This document shows positions 35,286-37,449 of a stretch of DNA of 37,449 bases, piece after piece. The notes below the pieces were generated by a model. That model made no database searches and was not told the DNA's origin. It saw nothing but the letters and a program-made list of their open reading frames with translations. Position 1 is the first letter of the stretch; each line of letters starts with the position of its first letter. The position numbers were made by a program, and so were the translations under genes. The stretch comes from Saprospiraceae bacterium. Its GTDB lineage: Bacteria; Bacteroidota; Bacteroidia; Chitinophagales; Saprospiraceae. The stretch spans positions 1 to 37,449 of the forward strand of contig JAEUUT010000051.1 in assembly GCA_016787415.1 (NCBI GenBank), in the 5' to 3' direction.

Positions 35286-35774
35286 TCACTCCGTTTTACT
35301 GCGAAATTCTGCCATCAACTTGCCATATTCAGTCTGTGCTTCGTCGTTTAATTCGCCCACATGTTTTAGCAGCGCTTCAATAGCTGTCAGGCGGCCGTTC
35401 AGGGTTTCCTGCTGGCTCCGGGCCTGATCCGTTGTGATTTTTCCGGCTGCGTACTCTTCAGCCGAGCGTTGTAATTCGGCCAGCAACTCCTTGAATTCGC
35501 TCACCGTACCTTCCTGCTTTATTTTGATGGCCGTCACTTTTTCGTGCAATTGGGCAAAACCACTCGTCGTATCGCTTTTCAAGGCCTCGGGCGCCGCATC
35601 CACCAAATTGGCAAAATTGACAATCCCCTGTGTGTTCAGGTCAAATTCTTCTGTGCGGGTGTGCATAGCAGAAACCGTGTCATTCATTTGAGTGAGCAGG
35701 TTCTGGTCTGTTTTTTTGCAGGAAACCAGCGACAATAGCAAAGCAAAAAAGAAGGTGGAAAATAAATGTTTCAT
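35286..35774 (-). CDS. Small helical lipoprotein
   Basis: A 162-residue predicted lipoprotein. The signal MKHLFSTFFFALLLSLVSC ends in a lipobox with the lipid-bearing Cys19. The mature part is charged and helical throughout and probably forms coiled coils (about 85-150: EFKELLAELQRSAEEYAAGK, then NGRLTAIEALLKHVGELNDE). I do not recognise the family. It lies 157 bases upstream of the adhesin gene, in the same direction. Nothing else is evident in the spacer. Confidence 0.75.
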   Translation of the reverse strand: MKHLFSTFFFALLLSLVSCKKTDQNLLTQMNDTVSAMHTRTEEFDLNTQGIVNFANLVDAAPEALKSDTTSGFAQLHEKVTAIKIKQEGTVSEFKELLAELQRSAEEYAAGKITTDQARSQQETLNGRLTAIEALLKHVGELNDEAQTEYGKLMAEFRSKTE

Positions 35775-35901
35775 GTCCGTAATAAGAAAATTGAATCAAA
35801 AAGGCGGGTGTGTTGGAATATTTGAGCGACGAAGGTAGGGCATTCCTGAAAAATACGGAGAAAGCAATAGCGCTTGACGGCAGCAGGTATGTCGGTTTTT
35901 T

Positions 35902-35909
35902 TACCTTTG
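35902..35909 (+). promoter_or_regulatory. -7 box for folK
   Basis: TACCTTTG, an exact match to TAnnTTTG, 41 bases before the ATG at 35951. It also argues against the longer frame starting at 35810. A -33 element at the usual distance is not clear. Confidence 0.55.
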
Positions 35910-35950
35910 CGGCTCTTGACCACTTTACACCTCTCCATCGCCACTCCGAT

Positions 35951-36469
35951 ATGCAGACGTTCTCACCGAAAAAATACATCAATGTTTACCTGGGCCTGGG
36001 CAGTAACATGGGCGACCGGAAGGGCCAATTGAAAAAGGCTACCGAACTCATTTCCAAATTTATCGGGAAAGTGGCTAAAAAAAGCCATTTCTATGAAACA
36101 CAGCCCTGGGGCAACACCGAGCAGGATTCTTTTATCAACCAGGTGCTGATGGTAAATACCACGCTCGACCCGCGCGACATTCTTAAAGAAATCACCGCCA
36201 TCGAGCGGGAAATGGGCCGCGCACGGAAAGACAATGAAAAATGGGGCCCGCGCCTGATCGACATCGATATTCTATTGTACGGCAAACGCGTGATACGAGA
36301 CAAAGGACTCGAAATCCCGCACCCCGAATTGCACAAACGCGCTTTTGTGCTGGTGCCACTCATGGAAATTGCGCCTGAATACGAACACCCTGTGCTGAAA
36401 CAACAGATAGACGAGTTGTTTATGGAGTGTGATGACAATTCCGACGTGGTGATGCTCGATCAGATGTAA
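35951..36469 (+). CDS. folK: 2-amino-4-hydroxy-6-hydroxymethyldihydropteridine pyrophosphokinase
   Basis: Transfers pyrophosphate from ATP to 6-hydroxymethyl-dihydropterin in folate synthesis, in the cytoplasm. The product has 172 residues, normal for HPPK. NVYLGLGSNMGDRKGQL opens the fold, QDSFINQVLMVNT follows, and the signature WGPRLIDIDILLYG carries the Mg-binding Asp pair. The closing segment is EIPHPELHKRAFVLVPL. The start at 35951 is chosen because the promoter box at 35902 lies inside the longer alternative. The deoxynucleoside kinase gene starts 14 bases later, an adjacency I recall as common in Bacteroidota. Confidence 0.93.
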   Translation: MQTFSPKKYINVYLGLGSNMGDRKGQLKKATELISKFIGKVAKKSHFYETQPWGNTEQDSFINQVLMVNTTLDPRDILKEITAIEREMGRARKDNEKWGPRLIDIDILLYGKRVIRDKGLEIPHPELHKRAFVLVPLMEIAPEYEHPVLKQQIDELFMECDDNSDVVMLDQM

Positions 36470-36483
36470 AGCCAACAAGCGAT

Positions 36484-37140
36484 ATGTCAGCAAGCACCCG
36501 GTCCCTACCCTATCAATTCGTTGCCATTGAAGGCAATATCGGTGTTGGCAAAACCACGCTGTGCCATCGTTTGGCCTCGCGTTTCGGCTGTGCGCTAGTG
36601 CTCGAACAGTTTACCGACAATCCCTTTTTGCCGCCATTTTATGAGCAGCCAGAACGTTACGCGTTCCCTGTAGAGTTGTTTTTTATGACCGAACGGCACA
36701 AACAGTTGCTGGAGCATTTTGCAAGCCCCGATCTGTTTACACCTTTTACGGTGGCCGATTATTTTTTTGTAAAAACACTGTTGTTTGCCAAAAACAACCT
36801 GAGCGAAGAAGAATTTCGCTTGTTCCAACGCCTTTTCTCAGTGCTCAATGCAACGTTTCCAAAACCCGATTTACTGCTCTATCTGCATCGGCCGGTAGAT
36901 GTGCTGCTCGAACAAATACGAAAAAGGGGGCGTGAAATAGAGCGAAATATTTCAGGCGCTTACCTCGAAGACATCCAGAATGCCTACCTGGATTACCTGA
37001 AAACAGAAACAGAAACACCGGTGGTTATTCTGGAACTGGGCGACGCCGATTTTCAGCACGATGATCAGGTGTTTCAATACATTGTCGAACTGCTGCATGC
37101 TCCGCATGAAACGGGGCTGAGTTACCGGAAGTACAGGTAG
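36484..37140 (+). CDS. Deoxynucleoside kinase
   Basis: A 218-residue kinase of the deoxyadenosine/deoxyguanosine kinase family, which phosphorylates deoxynucleosides for salvage. The P-loop is GNIGVGKTT (18-26). LEQFTDNPFLPPFYEQPERYAF contains the substrate-contacting Glu of the family, FPVELFFMTERHKQL follows, and the LID-type segment is IRKRGREIERN. The family's usual D-R-S motif is here ADYFF (about 97-101), as in related Bacteroidota kinases. It probably forms an operon with folK. Exact base preference cannot be read from the sequence. Confidence 0.9.
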   Translation: MSASTRSLPYQFVAIEGNIGVGKTTLCHRLASRFGCALVLEQFTDNPFLPPFYEQPERYAFPVELFFMTERHKQLLEHFASPDLFTPFTVADYFFVKTLLFAKNNLSEEEFRLFQRLFSVLNATFPKPDLLLYLHRPVDVLLEQIRKRGREIERNISGAYLEDIQNAYLDYLKTETETPVVILELGDADFQHDDQVFQYIVELLHAPHETGLSYRKYR

Positions 37141-37146
37141 TCAAGC

Positions 37147-37449
37147 CTATGCGGTTTCTCTCTGCACACCGGCTTCGGCGCCACGCATGATCATCCACAT
37201 AGTGCCGCACAAAAACACATGCCCGATATCGAAGAATGTAAACCAGGGGCCAAACGACCACTTCAGTCCATGAACCGCCACCGCCGCCACGGCCAGCAAA
37301 ATACCGCCAAGAATATACCGGCTTTCCGGGTCATTTACCTTCCGCAAGCGATACACTTCCAGCGTAGTAACAATGAGTAACAGGCAAAAGGCAGATTGAA
37401 TTTCCACAATTGGAAACCAAAGTGTCGTAATAAGGAACAATAACAACAC
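37147..37449 (-). CDS. Membrane protein, N-terminus outside window
   Basis: The last 100 or so residues of a gene that enters from the right edge. It has about three or four hydrophobic segments (LLLFLITTLWFPIVEIQSAF, FCLLLIVTTLEVY, ILGGILLAVAAVAVHGL, WFTFFDIGHVFLCGTMWMIM) and a short polar end (RGAEAGVQRETA). The GTG at the very edge is in frame but need not be the start. It converges with the kinase gene, with six bases between the stops. Function not recognised. Confidence 0.65.
   Translation of the reverse strand: MLLLFLITTLWFPIVEIQSAFCLLLIVTTLEVYRLRKVNDPESRYILGGILLAVAAVAVHGLKWSFGPWFTFFDIGHVFLCGTMWMIMRGAEAGVQRETA

Noticed and set aside
35810..35950. Longer N-terminus for FolK
   Set aside because: It would contain a TACCTTTG promoter box, and the family fold begins just after the ATG at 35951.

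Overview
The window looks like chromosomal DNA of a gliding-type Bacteroidota, most likely Saprospiria (Lewinella/Haliscomenobacter-like). The signs are type IX secretion (T9SS) sorting domains, a PorP/SprF protein beside a giant SprB-repeat adhesin, the alternative bacterial GlmU, a CrtY-type lycopene cyclase, a LytS/LytTR two-component pair, and promoter-like TAnnTTTG boxes. I see no tRNA or rRNA genes, no CRISPR, no transposase and no prophage. No stretch over 300 bases lacks a gene.

Layout. 1-8.7 kb (all minus strand): glnS (C-terminus cut off by the window edge), argS, a GluQ-like synthetase, a small lipoprotein, purM, an alternative GlmU, rpmE2 with a strong promoter and two terminators in series, and a TraB/GumN protein. 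8.7-12.5 kb (minus): a tightly packed envelope operon of unknown purpose (DUF6340-like lipoprotein, SPOR-like membrane protein, polytopic membrane protein), read on into the TraB/GumN gene. 12.7-17.1 kb (plus): lycopene cyclase, coaE, a WbqC-like gene and a secreted glycosidase-like T9SS substrate, spaced -4 to +18 bp. 17.4-20.7 kb (minus): a hypothetical protein, a GNAT acetyltransferase, a LytTR regulator and its histidine kinase. 20.9-22.4 kb (plus): tpiA and a frameshifted DUF2461 gene. 22.4-27.6 kb (minus): a tectonin-like propeller, a small secreted Cys protein, an O-methyltransferase, a tandem GNAT protein and a TlpA-like redoxin. 27.7-35.1 kb (minus): PorP/SprF and the 2056-residue adhesin. 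35.3-37.4 kb: a lipoprotein, folK, a deoxynucleoside kinase and an edge-truncated membrane protein.

The most unusual signal is in the spacers. Five of them carry arrays of 7- or 8-base units. Two are simple tandem arrays, and three are long inverted repeats whose arms are built of such units. Four of the five start within 0-7 bases of a stop codon, or contain the stop, on the sense strand of the upstream gene. Two arrays 15.7 kb apart on opposite strands use the same heptads in the same sense orientation. Two other arrays share a different heptad set. I know of no described function for these. The nearest analogue I know is the heptanucleotide STRR repeats of cyanobacteria.

Working together: the adhesin and PorP/SprF form a SprB/SprF-type T9SS cargo and partner pair, and the glycosidase-like protein is a second predicted T9SS cargo. 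The other genes are mostly housekeeping: translation, purine, folate, CoA and cell-wall precursor synthesis, and glycolysis.
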